Shown here piece after piece: positions 1 through 9,798 of a stretch of 64,000 bases of DNA. Position numbers and translations under genes: made by a program. The stretch is from Bruticola sp004554425. Lineage in GTDB: Bacteria; Vulcanimicrobiota; Xenobia; Xenobiales; Xenobiaceae. The notes beneath the pieces are model-generated. The model searched no databases and was not told where the DNA came from. It worked only from the letters and a program-made list of their open reading frames with translations. The stretch lies in assembly GCA_958366945.1 (NCBI GenBank), contig CATXCY010000003.1:1-64000 (forward strand), read 5' to 3'. The first letter of the stretch is position 1; each line of letters starts with the position of its first letter.

Positions 1-108
1 TGGCCGTTAGGCCAGTTCGAGCCTGGAAGAGCCGCTGCTGGAGCCAGCCAACATGGACATGAGCCCGCAGCCATAACTTATAGCGAAATTTTTTCGCCAT
101 ATCGGTAG
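1..108 (+). CDS. possible 3' end of an unidentified gene (partial)
   Basis: Frame 1 is open from the window edge to a TAG at 106-108, giving about 35 residues that end in TYSEIFSPYR. The stretch is clearly richer in G+C than the following gene. The product cannot be recognised from this fragment. The frame is short, so it could be chance, and non-coding sequence or the end of an RNA gene remains possible. A GNRA-capped hairpin (CTGGCC-GCAA-GGCCAG) follows within 30 bases but has no T run. Confidence 0.3.
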   Translation, partial: WPLGQFEPGRAAAGASQHGHEPAAITYSEIFSPYR

Positions 109-269
109 CGCAGGCCTCTGGCCGCAAGGCCAGTGAAGCCGGAGCGTAGATATGGTAAAAAATGAAGCTAGCACTACATAGCTAACAGGCGGGCGGAACA
201 CTAATTAGCGGTTCTAAACTGAAAAACTACGCAACAAACGGGCAATGCAAACGGGCAAAATAATAGCGC

Positions 270-1946
270 TTAGTTACATTGATTGCGTTTTGTATAGGCA
301 AAGCATCCTATAAGCAGCAAAGCATATATAAGCACTTGCCAATCACCTAAGCGAGCGTAAAGTGTCAAGACATTATTAGGCACAACATAATCAACCATAA
401 TATTTTTTTCGTTGATAGCCGACTCTTGCTGAACACGACCATATCTATCGATAAAGCCGGAAATACCAGTATTACCTACAGGAAGGACAGGGCGAGCTAA
501 TTCTACAGCACGCATAATATCTATATCAAAATGGCCCGGTAATTCGGCAGTTTCTTTAAACCAAGCGTCATTAGTAGGTGCAAAAAGAACTTCAGCGCCT
601 TTAAGCACATGCTGCCTAGCTACCCAAGTACACATCGATTCAAAGCAAATAAGTACGCCAACTTTATGGTCTTTAACTTGTAAAGCACAACTTCCCTCGC
701 CTGGTTTATAGTTCATAACTAACTTGACGCCGGGAATCCATTCTGGCCAGTATTCGCGTCCTGGCAAATATTCACCAAAAGGTACAATATTCCACTTATT
801 GTAGCGTTCACGATAAAAGCCTACATTATCCCAGGTACTAATGGCATTGTAAGAACCGTTATCGGGAGCACTTTCAATAGAGCCAACCAAATACCAAGCG
901 GAATTACGATGGATAAGACGCCTCATCTGAAGTTTATAATAATTATCATCCAAAAACTGACGATAAGGAACGGAAGTTTCCGGCCAACCTATAATTTCGG
1001 CGCCTTCTTTAATAGCTTGGTGACTAGCTTCACCCAAAGCCTCAAAATTTTCGTCAGCAAAAAATGGATGGAAGCGTTTTTCTTGCGGAATGGAAAGCTG
1101 AATAAGACCCCACTTGACCGCGCCAGGTTGTTTGGCTTGCTCAGCTAAAGACGGAGCTTGAAGTAAAGTTACCGTACCCCAGATAATAAAAGCCCAAAGC
1201 GAAGCGCTCACATAAACCCAGCTTTTTATTCCACTATATATATCATGATCAGCAGACTTATTATCGGCACAAACTTGGTTTTGCTCTTGTTGAGCAACTT
1301 CTGCACTTTCAGAAGCAGAGCTGCGGCGACGGACAATACACCACACAATTTCTGCTAAGCCAACATTTATTAAGGCTATGGCAAAGCTTAACCCCCACAT
1401 TCCCCACAAACTGTTAGTTTGCAACAACAAGGGCACCCTAGCTAAAGCTATTGATAAAAAAGCCCAATTCATGCCAAAGACGCCTACGGTTTGTAAATAC
1501 TCAGCTAAAGTATAAAGCGCAGCCAAACCGACAGCATAAAAGCAAAAATTGGTTTGTTTAGAGCGCAATTTTACAGCTAGCCAAGCTACAAGAGCTGGGA
1601 TTATAGCCTTTTCTATGGCTAAAGCTACAGGAGCTCCCCAACCAAAAACTTTTAGCCAATACATGGAAATAACATGGAGGACAAAACCAAAAGTAAATCC
1701 CAACGTTAAAGCTTTTTTACCTTCTTTTACAATAATAATTCCCAGTAAAAAAGGTACTAAAGCCACAAAAACTAGCGGCCAGCAACGCACAAACGGAAAA
1801 CACAAACTAAGCAAAACGCCAGACAAAGCACCTAAAATAGTTGCACTCAAATAAGTGTTGCCGAATAAAATTTTAAGCCAATGGCAACCAGTTTTACATT
1901 CTGCCTTAACGTCAGAGGCTGACTTTTTTTCTTCCAAGTTGGTCAA
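270..1946 (-). CDS. lnt: apolipoprotein N-acyltransferase
   Basis: Lnt adds the third acyl chain to the N-terminal Cys of lipoproteins at the periplasmic face of the inner membrane. The N-terminal half has several hydrophobic segments; from about residue 285 a nitrilase-type domain follows. Its catalytic triad is visible as Glu in IIGWPETSVPY, Lys in RYNKWNIVPFGEYLP and Cys in GVLICFESM. NDAWF and the downstream RAVELARP motif are also typical. At 558 residues it is slightly longer than the E. coli protein (about 512), because of a polar insert around residues 205-240. The start is TTG, preceded by GGAGG nine bases upstream; the ATG overlapping that site is out of frame. Lipoprotein candidates with lipobox sequences occur in this window (2163 and 47606), which fits. 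Confidence 0.93.
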   Translation of the reverse strand: MTNLEEKKSASDVKAECKTGCHWLKILFGNTYLSATILGALSGVLLSLCFPFVRCWPLVFVALVPFLLGIIIVKEGKKALTLGFTFGFVLHVISMYWLKVFGWGAPVALAIEKAIIPALVAWLAVKLRSKQTNFCFYAVGLAALYTLAEYLQTVGVFGMNWAFLSIALARVPLLLQTNSLWGMWGLSFAIALINVGLAEIVWCIVRRRSSASESAEVAQQEQNQVCADNKSADHDIYSGIKSWVYVSASLWAFIIWGTVTLLQAPSLAEQAKQPGAVKWGLIQLSIPQEKRFHPFFADENFEALGEASHQAIKEGAEIIGWPETSVPYRQFLDDNYYKLQMRRLIHRNSAWYLVGSIESAPDNGSYNAISTWDNVGFYRERYNKWNIVPFGEYLPGREYWPEWIPGVKLVMNYKPGEGSCALQVKDHKVGVLICFESMCTWVARQHVLKGAEVLFAPTNDAWFKETAELPGHFDIDIMRAVELARPVLPVGNTGISGFIDRYGRVQQESAINEKNIMVDYVVPNNVLTLYARLGDWQVLIYALLLIGCFAYTKRNQCN

Positions 1947-2162
1947 CTTTAATGACCTCCATTTTTCCTGTACGAAATAGATTTTTTGTGAAATTATAAC
2001 TAGCGGCCACAGTTTCTCTTGCTTCTATGGCTATCCTCTGTCAAATTGTTGAAGCTACTGACAAGGATTTACCTTGGCACTAAAAAAAGATTTTGCCAGC
2101 CTTACGCGAATAAGGCGCGGGTTTTCTCTGTTTATATTTTTCTTGGTGGGTAAAAATCGAAA

Positions 2163-2888
2163 ATGCTTAACAAATCGGCTATTTTAGGCGGAGCTTTGGC
2201 CTTGTTTCTTGGCGGAGCCGTAGTACTGGGTGTTGGCGGTTGCGCTTCCGATACCGGCCCCAAATATTCGTCTATTCCCAATAGCAGCGGCTCACCTTGC
2301 TTGCGTTTTACGCTTACGGTCAATCCTAATGGAAAGATTGATACCGAAGGCAACGGTTTTTACGCAATTTTACTCAATTCTACCGGCAGCACTATCGAAG
2401 TAACCGATTCCGATACCTTTACAGACTTTATTCGGTTCGATGGTATAAACTTCGACTGGTATACCCGACAGGCTAATTTGCCCAATGCCGGCTTTACCTT
2501 CTATCAGGTTGGCAGTCTCAACCCCGAAGGCTCAATCAGTTCCGACGGACGCAGTATCAACATCTTGCTCGATACTTACGATTCTAATACCTATTTAAAT
2601 CAATATATTGTCAATTCTAACTTCTCAGCTCAAGTAGTTACTACTGATAATACAAGTGACGCTTACTTAGGTCGTGTAATAGACTTTATGGGCGACAACT
2701 TAAATTCCAATAGTTTATACACTTTAAGTATAGATAAGCTGTATGGCATAATTAGCCCCGTTCCGTCTTTGTATCCGAATGACTACATAAATGACTGGAT
2801 TTCTCACAACGATCTGGACGCAGCTTTTCCATATGCCAATTTTGATATAGATACTTTTGAAGTTTCAATAAGCTACCCTAACGAATAG
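2163..2888 (+). CDS. hypothetical lipoprotein
   Basis: The 241-residue product starts with a lipoprotein signal peptide: a hydrophobic stretch from residue 6 and a lipobox-like VGGC with the lipidated Cys at 27. The mature part is rich in Ser, Asn, Asp and Tyr and looks like an extracytoplasmic beta-rich domain, with recurring aromatic and Asn/Thr residues. I recognise no family. It is divergent from lnt and lies 93 bases upstream of the LptD-like gene on the same strand, so it may be co-transcribed with it and act in the outer envelope, but that is inference from position only. Confidence 0.75.
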   Translation: MLNKSAILGGALALFLGGAVVLGVGGCASDTGPKYSSIPNSSGSPCLRFTLTVNPNGKIDTEGNGFYAILLNSTGSTIEVTDSDTFTDFIRFDGINFDWYTRQANLPNAGFTFYQVGSLNPEGSISSDGRSINILLDTYDSNTYLNQYIVNSNFSAQVVTTDNTSDAYLGRVIDFMGDNLNSNSLYTLSIDKLYGIISPVPSLYPNDYINDWISHNDLDAAFPYANFDIDTFEVSISYPNE

Positions 2889-2981
2889 TGAGAAAATAAG
2901 CCAACCCAAAATAAAGTTAGTCGGTCTCTTTTTTTGAGTACATGCAAAAAAAACTTTACAAATAAGGAATAGATTAAAATT

Positions 2982-5414
2982 ATGAATTTAGGAGCGTCTT
3001 CCGGCAAATATCTGGCGACAGCGGCTGCCATTGTGGCTTGTAGCTTAGTTTGTGCTGGTCAAGTTTCAGCTCAAGAGCCTGATCATAATGAGACCGCTCC
3101 AGCTCCTAAAAGTTATCAATCGCCGCAAAATGGTTCTTTTCTCAATCCTTTCAATACTCTTTTGCCTCGCTTGGAGCGTTTGAAAGACGCTCAGCAACAG
3201 ACAAAAAGAAGCTATGATGTAAAAGGTTTTATCGGCGGCTATGGCCGTTTTTTTGCCCAATCTGGCCATAATGCTTTTACTTCTAGCCAAACTTCTGCTA
3301 ACAATAGCTCATCTTATGCCAATTATTATGGAGACTACCAAAACGGAAGCGAAGCTGGGAACACCTTGCGCGTATCTTTCAACGCAAGCGATTCTGATGC
3401 AAACGAAGTAGACGGCAATATATCGACAGAACAAGCGGAATTTAATACTCCAGTTCATTTAATTGCCGATAAAGTAACGGTTACAGAAGACTCCATTAAA
3501 GCTGAGGGCAACGCCTCCATCGACGTTATGGGCGCCCGCATGCTTTGCAACTATTTAGTTTTAGATAAAACTACTGGCAAAGTTACTGCTGTAGGCGAAT
3601 GCATTGTCTATTGGAACAACAACTTTGTAGCAGCCGATTGGCTTACTTATGATCCCAATAGCCAAGTGACCGTAATGCACAACGTAACCGGTCAAGGTCA
3701 CGATTTTTCTGCCAACGAAAATAGCAATATAGACGGTGACGTTTTCTTCTGGGCCGATACTTTACAATGGACCAAAGAAAAAATGATACTTACCGACTCT
3801 ACTTTTACCACTTGCGATAAGCCTACCGACGAACTCGACTATAAATTTGTCTCTAAATATGTAGAAATTTATCCCAATGATAAATTGGTAGCTAGCAATA
3901 CAGCTATCTATTTGAAAGACAAACGCCTTTACACTATGCCTACTCTGAATGTTCCTTTAGACAATCAGAGACGAGCTCAAAATTCCATTATTCCGCAAAT
4001 TGGTAGCAATTCGGTAGATGGATGGTTTGCCAGAAATACTTTCGATTACGTTTTCAATAACGATAATTATGGCCAAATTCTGCTTGACTATTATAGTAAG
4101 ACTGGTATCGGCACCGGAATTAGACATTACTATACTTTAGGCGAAAAAGGTGGGGGCGATTTTTATTACTATCGCTTAAATGGCGATAAAATCAATTCGC
4201 GTTACGATTTAAGTAGCAATGTCCATTACGCTTTTGATGATAAAACTAGAGTTTCTTGGGAATTTTCTTCCAACAGATCCGAAACTCCCGGTTTTACCAA
4301 TGAAAGTCGTATAAATTCGCTTTTCAGTTTCCAGCACAAAGACGAACGTCAGGATTTGCGTTTTTCGCAAAACTATAATACTAAAGGCAGTGAAAATACC
4401 AATAACACCTGGCGCAGCTATTATAGTTTGCAACTAACTCCAGAGCTTTCTACTACTTGGAAAGCTGAGATGTCTACTATTTCTACAGCTCACCGTACTG
4501 CTGATAGATTCCATTATCAAATTGGTTTGCGCCATACAAGCGAACTATTTGATAGTGAATTACAAGTAGAAAATACTAATGGTGATCGCAATTATAGCCT
4601 TAACCGTAATCCGGAATTTACTTTGCGTTCTCACCCTATTTTTATAGGCGACGTTCCGGTACTTACTTCCATTAGTTTGGGTCATGTTACCGAATCGCCC
4701 AGTATGTATTCTACTAACCGCTACGATTTGCGTTTCCAAATCCCGGATCAGTCATTCGAGTACGATTCGGGACGATTCTTGGCTGGCGCCGGCTTTAGGC
4801 AGCTTTTCTATGGCAATGGACAAAGCATGTATTCCTTAGCAGCACGTCTGGGCTGGATGCAAGAATTAGGCGATGTAGGTACTTTGCGTTTGGATTATAA
4901 CTGGCTCAATCCCCGCGGAGAGACACCTTTGCAATACGATCATATAGTAGGTTATGAAAATCTTACTGGCGGCATAGAATTTTTTAAAGATGACGTTTTT
5001 AATTTCTCAGTAGTAAGTGGTTATAATCTTAAAACTGATCAATTCCAAAATGTTACTCCGCGTTTGCAATTTCGCCCCAATAACAATTTGCTTATAGGGG
5101 CTAGTTGCAGTTACGATCCGCGCTCCCATTCTTGGAGAAATTTAGATACCAATTTGCGCACTAAATTGTTCGACGGTTTGTATGCCAGTCACTGGAGTGT
5201 TTACGACTTAGTCAACCATCGTTTTACATACCAAGATTACCAACTCGATTATGAAGCTCACGATTGGATTACCAGCTTAGTTTATCGTAGCGTTCAAAAT
5301 GAGCTTTATTTTCAGTTTAGCTTGAAAGCCTTCCCTATGCCTGATGTTACTATCGGCCCCAACTATACTAACGAAATTATTCCTAAAAATAGGCGTAATG
5401 CTTTTGTAAAATAA
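2982..5414 (+). CDS. LptD/OstA-like outer-membrane beta-barrel protein
   Basis: A signal peptide (residues 1-30, cleavage after QVSA) precedes a Ser/Asn-rich linker. Residues about 155-265 form an OstA/LptA-type beta-jellyroll (VHLIADKVTVTEDSIKAEGN, then repeated short strands around VDVMGAR-like and GEC segments). The remaining 500 residues consist of alternating polar/aromatic strands, as in a large barrel, ending in a beta-strand-rich C terminus. This is the architecture of LptD, which inserts lipopolysaccharide into the outer leaflet. At 810 residues it has the usual length. Assignment as true LptD rather than another OstA-domain porin is moderate. A good hairpin terminator follows. Neighbouring hldD (LPS core heptose) supports an LPS role. 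Confidence 0.68.
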   Translation: MNLGASSGKYLATAAAIVACSLVCAGQVSAQEPDHNETAPAPKSYQSPQNGSFLNPFNTLLPRLERLKDAQQQTKRSYDVKGFIGGYGRFFAQSGHNAFTSSQTSANNSSSYANYYGDYQNGSEAGNTLRVSFNASDSDANEVDGNISTEQAEFNTPVHLIADKVTVTEDSIKAEGNASIDVMGARMLCNYLVLDKTTGKVTAVGECIVYWNNNFVAADWLTYDPNSQVTVMHNVTGQGHDFSANENSNIDGDVFFWADTLQWTKEKMILTDSTFTTCDKPTDELDYKFVSKYVEIYPNDKLVASNTAIYLKDKRLYTMPTLNVPLDNQRRAQNSIIPQIGSNSVDGWFARNTFDYVFNNDNYGQILLDYYSKTGIGTGIRHYYTLGEKGGGDFYYYRLNGDKINSRYDLSSNVHYAFDDKTRVSWEFSSNRSETPGFTNESRINSLFSFQHKDERQDLRFSQNYNTKGSENTNNTWRSYYSLQLTPELSTTWKAEMSTISTAHRTADRFHYQIGLRHTSELFDSELQVENTNGDRNYSLNRNPEFTLRSHPIFIGDVPVLTSISLGHVTESPSMYSTNRYDLRFQIPDQSFEYDSGRFLAGAGFRQLFYGNGQSMYSLAARLGWMQELGDVGTLRLDYNWLNPRGETPLQYDHIVGYENLTGGIEFFKDDVFNFSVVSGYNLKTDQFQNVTPRLQFRPNNNLLIGASCSYDPRSHSWRNLDTNLRTKLFDGLYASHWSVYDLVNHRFTYQDYQLDYEAHDWITSLVYRSVQNELYFQFSLKAFPMPDVTIGPNYTNEIIPKNRRNAFVK

Positions 5415-5439
5415 TCAAATAAATACAAAAGCAAAAAAA

Positions 5440-5490
5440 GAAAACTCCCCCTGATTATTCGTTTTACTGAATCTTTCAGGAGAGTTTTTC
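5440..5490. terminator. bidirectional terminator between the LptD-like gene and hldD
   Basis: The inverted repeat AAAACTCC..CCTGA / TCAGGAGAGTTTTT has a loop of about 20 bases, an A run before and a T run after. It lies between convergent genes and can serve both. Confidence 0.75.
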
Positions 5491-5525
5491 TTGTATAGAC
5501 AATTTTTTGCGTATTACTACAAAAT

Positions 5526-6500
5526 TTAAGCTTGTAAAGCTAAATAATTTTGCACATAATCTTTCACGCCGTCTTCCAAAGAAGCAAAAGGCTCGGTATA
5601 ACCTGCTTCATGCAAACGTTTAGTATCAGCACAAGTATAGTATTGATATTTGCCTTGCAAATAATCGGGCATTTCTACATAGCGAATATCAGCCTTCCTG
5701 CCCATAGATGCAAATACAGCATTAGCTAAATCATTCCAAGAGCGAGCTATACCGCTACCGCAATTGAATAAACCGTGCTTTTCTCTATGCTCAAAGAAAT
5801 AAAGCATAACTTTGACAGCATCATCAACGTAGACAAAATCGCGAAGTTGTTGGCCATCTTTATAATCGGGATGATAAGACTTGAATAATTCTACATAGCC
5901 GCGCTCTAAAATTTGGTAAAAAGCTTTATAAACTACTGAGCGCATACTACCCTTATGATCTTCATGAGGGCCATAAACATTGAAGAATTTCAGACCTACC
6001 AAATTTTCTTCATATAATCCATTGCGCAAGGCCCACTTATCAAAAAGATGTTTGGACATGCCATACATATTTAAGGGCATATATTTAGGAACCATAGATG
6101 GATCATCGCTGTAGCCAAGTTGACCATTACCATAAGTAGCAGCAGAAGAAGCCAAAATCATGGGAATTTTGCGATCTGCTGTCCATTGAGCAAGTTTCTT
6201 GGTGTAACGATAGTTATTTTCCATTAAAAAGTTAGAATCGGTTTCAGTCGTACTGCTGCAAGCTCCTAAATGAAACACAGCTTCAACTTGAGAAGTTAGT
6301 TCATTAGAGTCTACCAATTTAATAAATGCTTCTCGATCTAAATAATCAGAAAATTCCAAATGGCCAAAATTGCGCCACTTATCGGTATTATTCAAGTGAT
6401 CGACCAAAAGAAGATTTGTATATCCTTTTTTATTTAAAGCTTCAGCTAAATTGGCGCCAATAAATCCTAAAGCTCCAGTTATAATTATCAGCTTGTCCAT
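5526..6500 (-). CDS. hldD: ADP-L-glycero-D-manno-heptose 6-epimerase
   Basis: Extended short-chain dehydrogenase of 324 residues. It has the NAD(P)-binding GALGFIG at residues 9-15 and the catalytic Tyr146/Lys150 pair in YGMSK. The family signature FFNVYGP(H)E and the C-terminal substrate-binding region (LRDFVYVDD, FNCGSG) are also present. HldD converts ADP-D-glycero- to ADP-L-glycero-manno-heptose, the sugar of the LPS inner core, in the cytoplasm. GGAG lies about 15 bases before the ATG, a rather long spacing. No other heptose gene is adjacent, so the pathway must be completed elsewhere. Confidence 0.92.
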   Translation of the reverse strand: MDKLIIITGALGFIGANLAEALNKKGYTNLLLVDHLNNTDKWRNFGHLEFSDYLDREAFIKLVDSNELTSQVEAVFHLGACSSTTETDSNFLMENNYRYTKKLAQWTADRKIPMILASSAATYGNGQLGYSDDPSMVPKYMPLNMYGMSKHLFDKWALRNGLYEENLVGLKFFNVYGPHEDHKGSMRSVVYKAFYQILERGYVELFKSYHPDYKDGQQLRDFVYVDDAVKVMLYFFEHREKHGLFNCGSGIARSWNDLANAVFASMGRKADIRYVEMPDYLQGKYQYYTCADTKRLHEAGYTEPFASLEDGVKDYVQNYLALQA

Positions 6501-6710
6501 AATTTTTATTATTAACTCCTGCCAAAAACTCGGCGAACATTTTTATCAAATTAAGCTAAAGCCCTGCCCTGCTCTTACCTAAAATGGAGTGAAAACAACC
6601 AGAGTCGTAAAAATAGCTATCTTTAGAAGGTTCTTGTATCTATTCTGCGAAATTTGATCGGCGAATGCTATTTGTAAAATAGTCAAAAGTGCATTAGGAG
6701 TTTTTAGGTT

Positions 6711-7139
6711 ATGCAACCTGTGCAAATGAATCCCGCTTCTCTTAACGCCCTCACCGGCCCCACAGCTATGACAGCTCCAACTGCAACCGAAGCTCTCAGC
6801 AATGCCTCAGTCCTGGGAATTATGAGCGGAATTACTCAAAAGCTGGTCAAAAAAAGCAACGGTATAAATAAAGGTTCTTCTGTAAGCGTCAGCTCTTCTG
6901 TGCCCATTAGCGTAGCCTTGAGCGAATCTATAAATAGTATTATGGTCATGGATACAAATGCGCCACAGGAAGAATGGATGCAAGATATAGCTTCTTCCTC
7001 AACTCCTCAAAATGAAGAGATGCACGCTATGCAACAGAGCTTCCAAAAAAGCCAAGAAGAAATGAATGGCCGAGTGTCATCTTTGGGAGTGCCTATTCCC
7101 GGTATGGCTTCCGATGATTTGCAACAACTTATGCAATAA
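6711..7139 (+). CDS. hypothetical protein, Met/Ser/Ala-rich
   Basis: The 142-residue product has no signal peptide or membrane segment. It is low in complexity: it opens with a Met/Pro/Ala/Thr-rich stretch, has a Ser/Val-rich middle (SVSVSSSVPISVALSES), and ends with a short Gln/Glu/Met-rich amphipathic helix. It is probably largely disordered. GGAGT lies 11 bases before the ATG. It is 54 bases upstream of the zinc-ribbon gene on the same strand, which suggests a two-gene operon and a possible partner role. No family was recognised. Confidence 0.65.
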   Translation: MQPVQMNPASLNALTGPTAMTAPTATEALSNASVLGIMSGITQKLVKKSNGINKGSSVSVSSSVPISVALSESINSIMVMDTNAPQEEWMQDIASSSTPQNEEMHAMQQSFQKSQEEMNGRVSSLGVPIPGMASDDLQQLMQ

Positions 7140-7193
7140 CGATATTTTCCCGCCTTTTTGTTTTTGTCAAATGCTTGGAATGGAAGTTAAAAT

Positions 7194-8810
7194 ATGATCG
7201 GTTACGGCACAACTTTAGAAGGAAATACTCCAGAGACTTTATTGCCCCAAGATTTGGTTACGCCTTCAGAAACGACCAATCGTCTTATTTTGCTTTGCAT
7301 AAAAGTATCTAAAGGAAATGCCGACCCACGCGCTTTAGGTATAGTTTTAGAAGCTTATATAAAAGAGTTAATAGCTTCTAAAGATAATTTTCAGAAACAA
7401 ACTGCAACTACAGCTCAAAGTCCTATTCCAGCTTTAGCCCAATCCGTAAAAGATGTAATTGCTTCATTTCAGCAATATGCCAACATTATAGCCGGTGTAC
7501 GCTCTTGGTTTGCTTCCCCAGCTAACTACCCTTTAGAATCGGCTCCCGAACAAATTTTTGAGGGCTATGCCGAATTACACAACAGTTTATTAGCCTACGA
7601 ATGGAACTACCTTTGTCAGGGAGATAATCCCCATCCGGCTATCAATCTAATGGAAAAAGTTATCCAAGCTACTAAGCAAGGAGCTATGGATGATGATAGG
7701 CTCAGTGAAATTTTTGATCGCCTTTGGGATCATTTTGCCAACAGCTTAGACACATTTGAAAAAGATAACGATTTAGCCAGACGCAACCGTGGCACCAGCG
7801 CCATTCGTCAAGTTATGGCTGGTATCCAAAGTATGGATACATATTTTCTGCAATACGATCTTAATGCTTTAGATGCCGGCTTTGTTAAATTCAGTGAAGG
7901 TTGCTTGCTATTAGTCGAGCTTATGCAAGAAAGTACTGGCGAAGCTTTAGCAGATAAGCCTACACCTTCTCCGCAAGTAAACTGGGTTATCCACGCTGCT
8001 AGGGCTGTACTCTCTGGTTTGGATCCCAATATCTTAGAACGAGCTCAATCTTGGTTTGAGCCGCAATTAGCTGAAAGCTATTTCCGTTTCGAGCAATGTG
8101 CCAACCAAGCTTTGGAAAGTTCTCCACGTTTGGCCGAGCAAGTTCCCGTAGCTCGCGACGGTTTTGATCGCTTAAATCGCGCTTTACCTCTTTTGCGTTT
8201 GGGCATTACTAGACGTCCGTTATTACACAAAGCCATTCAATACTTGGAAGATGGCGCCGATCTTATTTGTCAAGCTTGGACTATCTTTACAAAGTTTGAA
8301 GAGGAAGCCAGCAGTATAAGTTGTTTGCGTTGTGGCTTTGAAAATAAAGCTTATTCTAAAGTATGTGACCGATGCGGAGCTCGCTTGGTACTTCCGGCCG
8401 GATATCAAGATCCACAAGAAGGAGCGACCACAGTTACCAACTACACCAGCCAAGGAGAACCTGAAGAAAGCGACACTTCAGACCACTTATCTAGACTTAT
8501 CGAAGCCTGTGATGCCGCTAAGTTTGGACGCATTGCCAAAGCTGAGTTTGTCAGTGTTCTGGCTTGGGGCAAACAATTGCTTCGCTCTGCCTCAGCCAGC
8601 TTAAGTAAACTTCCACCTTTTAGCGATGATCCTAATATCAACAAAGCACTTCACAGTTTGCGCCAAGGTGTAGAAGAATTTAGACAGGGCATTGACGAAA
8701 TGCAATGGTGGGCCGATACTGGCGCCAATTCTCATTTGGATATAGCTTCGCATATTCTTTTGCAAGCTTATACCCACTTCGTAGAAGTGCAAGAAATGGC
8801 TGGAAATTAG
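7194..8810 (+). CDS. helical protein with C4 zinc ribbon, unknown function
   Basis: Cytoplasmic-looking 538-residue protein, almost entirely predicted helical by eye. A rubredoxin-type zinc ribbon is inserted at Cys377-x2-Cys380 and Cys391-x2-Cys394. The helices on either side look related: segments ending with QSMDTYFLQYDLNALDAG, LEDGADLICQAWTIFTKFE and VEEFRQGIDEMQWWAD share a pattern of a helix pair of about 45 residues, so the protein may be built from repeats. I know of no function. A short acidic, Ser/Thr-rich linker follows the ribbon. It is likely co-transcribed with the 142-residue gene before it. Confidence 0.75.
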   Translation: MIGYGTTLEGNTPETLLPQDLVTPSETTNRLILLCIKVSKGNADPRALGIVLEAYIKELIASKDNFQKQTATTAQSPIPALAQSVKDVIASFQQYANIIAGVRSWFASPANYPLESAPEQIFEGYAELHNSLLAYEWNYLCQGDNPHPAINLMEKVIQATKQGAMDDDRLSEIFDRLWDHFANSLDTFEKDNDLARRNRGTSAIRQVMAGIQSMDTYFLQYDLNALDAGFVKFSEGCLLLVELMQESTGEALADKPTPSPQVNWVIHAARAVLSGLDPNILERAQSWFEPQLAESYFRFEQCANQALESSPRLAEQVPVARDGFDRLNRALPLLRLGITRRPLLHKAIQYLEDGADLICQAWTIFTKFEEEASSISCLRCGFENKAYSKVCDRCGARLVLPAGYQDPQEGATTVTNYTSQGEPEESDTSDHLSRLIEACDAAKFGRIAKAEFVSVLAWGKQLLRSASASLSKLPPFSDDPNINKALHSLRQGVEEFRQGIDEMQWWADTGANSHLDIASHILLQAYTHFVEVQEMAGN

Positions 8811-8849
8811 CTCCGGCTATTTCTTGCAAATACAAGAAGCAATATGCGA

Positions 8850-9773
8850 CTAAGCTTTGCTCATTCTGCATCCCAAAGCGATGGAATAGAACTTAGATTC
8901 TTCTGAGTCGGCCCGACTGGTCAGAATGCATGGAACATTAGCTCCGGCGACAATTCCAGCGACTTTTGCTCCGGCCAAAGTTGTACAAGCCTTATAGAAA
9001 GTATTGCCTGCTTCTAAACAGTGGAAAATTAGTATATCGGCAGCTCCTTCAACGGCTGTGTGCAAATTTTTGGTTTGACAGCTCTTTGGTGAAATAGCAA
9101 CGTCTAGAGCCAAGGGGCCGTCTACAATACAAGTGCCAAACTGGCCGCGCTCTCCCATTTTGGCCAAAGCTGCCGCCTCCACACATGAAGCGATTTTAGG
9201 CAATACTTTTTCTGTGGGAGCGATCACCGCTACTTTGGGCATTTCCACACCGAACGAATGAGCAATTTTTACAGCATAACTAATTATTTTAGCTTTTGTA
9301 TTCAAATCTGGAGCTGGAATTATAGCTGCGTCACCGGCAAAGAGCAACTTGTTGTGTAAGTTTATATACTCGGGAATTTCCAAGCAAGTAATATGGGTAA
9401 GTACATCACCTTTAGATAAAAGGCCATGCTCTTTATCTAAAATTAGGTGCATATATTGATCTGTATTGATTAGCCCCTTCATTAGCACGTCGGCTTTGCC
9501 TTCAAAAACCATATCGCGAGCGATAATACCGGCGCCAAGAGTACTAGCTTCATCTACAATATTAAACAGATCCGGATTTATCGAATATTCTAGACATATT
9601 TCTTTTATTTGCTGAGCATGGCCAACTAATATAACTTCTGCAATACCTTTATCCGCTGCTTCAGCAGCAGCCCTAATAGTGCAACGGTCGTGACCTGCGG
9701 CAATTACCAAACGTCTGAGAACCTGACCTTGCAAACTCTCCACAAGTTGCTCTAGATTGCGAATCTGTTCCAA
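8850..9773 (-). CDS. ptb: phosphate butyryltransferase
   Basis: Transfers a butyryl group between CoA and phosphate; with butyrate kinase it yields ATP from butyryl-CoA. The 307-residue protein has the PTA/PTB fold with DVLMKGLINTDQYM, LTHITCLEIPEY and DGPLALDVAISPKSC, the last of which is typical of Ptb rather than Pta. The start is TTG behind GGAGG with six bases between; no ATG is better placed. It follows buk by 25 bases, so the two are translated from one message. Direction of flux (butyrate production or use) cannot be told. Confidence 0.92.
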   Translation of the reverse strand: MEQIRNLEQLVESLQGQVLRRLVIAAGHDRCTIRAAAEAADKGIAEVILVGHAQQIKEICLEYSINPDLFNIVDEASTLGAGIIARDMVFEGKADVLMKGLINTDQYMHLILDKEHGLLSKGDVLTHITCLEIPEYINLHNKLLFAGDAAIIPAPDLNTKAKIISYAVKIAHSFGVEMPKVAVIAPTEKVLPKIASCVEAAALAKMGERGQFGTCIVDGPLALDVAISPKSCQTKNLHTAVEGAADILIFHCLEAGNTFYKACTTLAGAKVAGIVAGANVPCILTSRADSEESKFYSIALGCRMSKA

Positions 9774-9798
9774 TTTGTACCTCCAAAACCGCCTTATA

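Noticed and set aside
1..30. T-arm-like sequence (GCCAG-TTCGAGC-CTGGA) that could be the end of a tRNA
   Set aside because: One of five stem pairs fails, the rest of the molecule would lie outside the window, and no acceptor end or CCA follows. A coding frame across it is equally likely.
7..201. 64-codon minus-strand frame
   Set aside because: No ribosome-binding site or recognisable domain; the region is GC-biased and open by chance.
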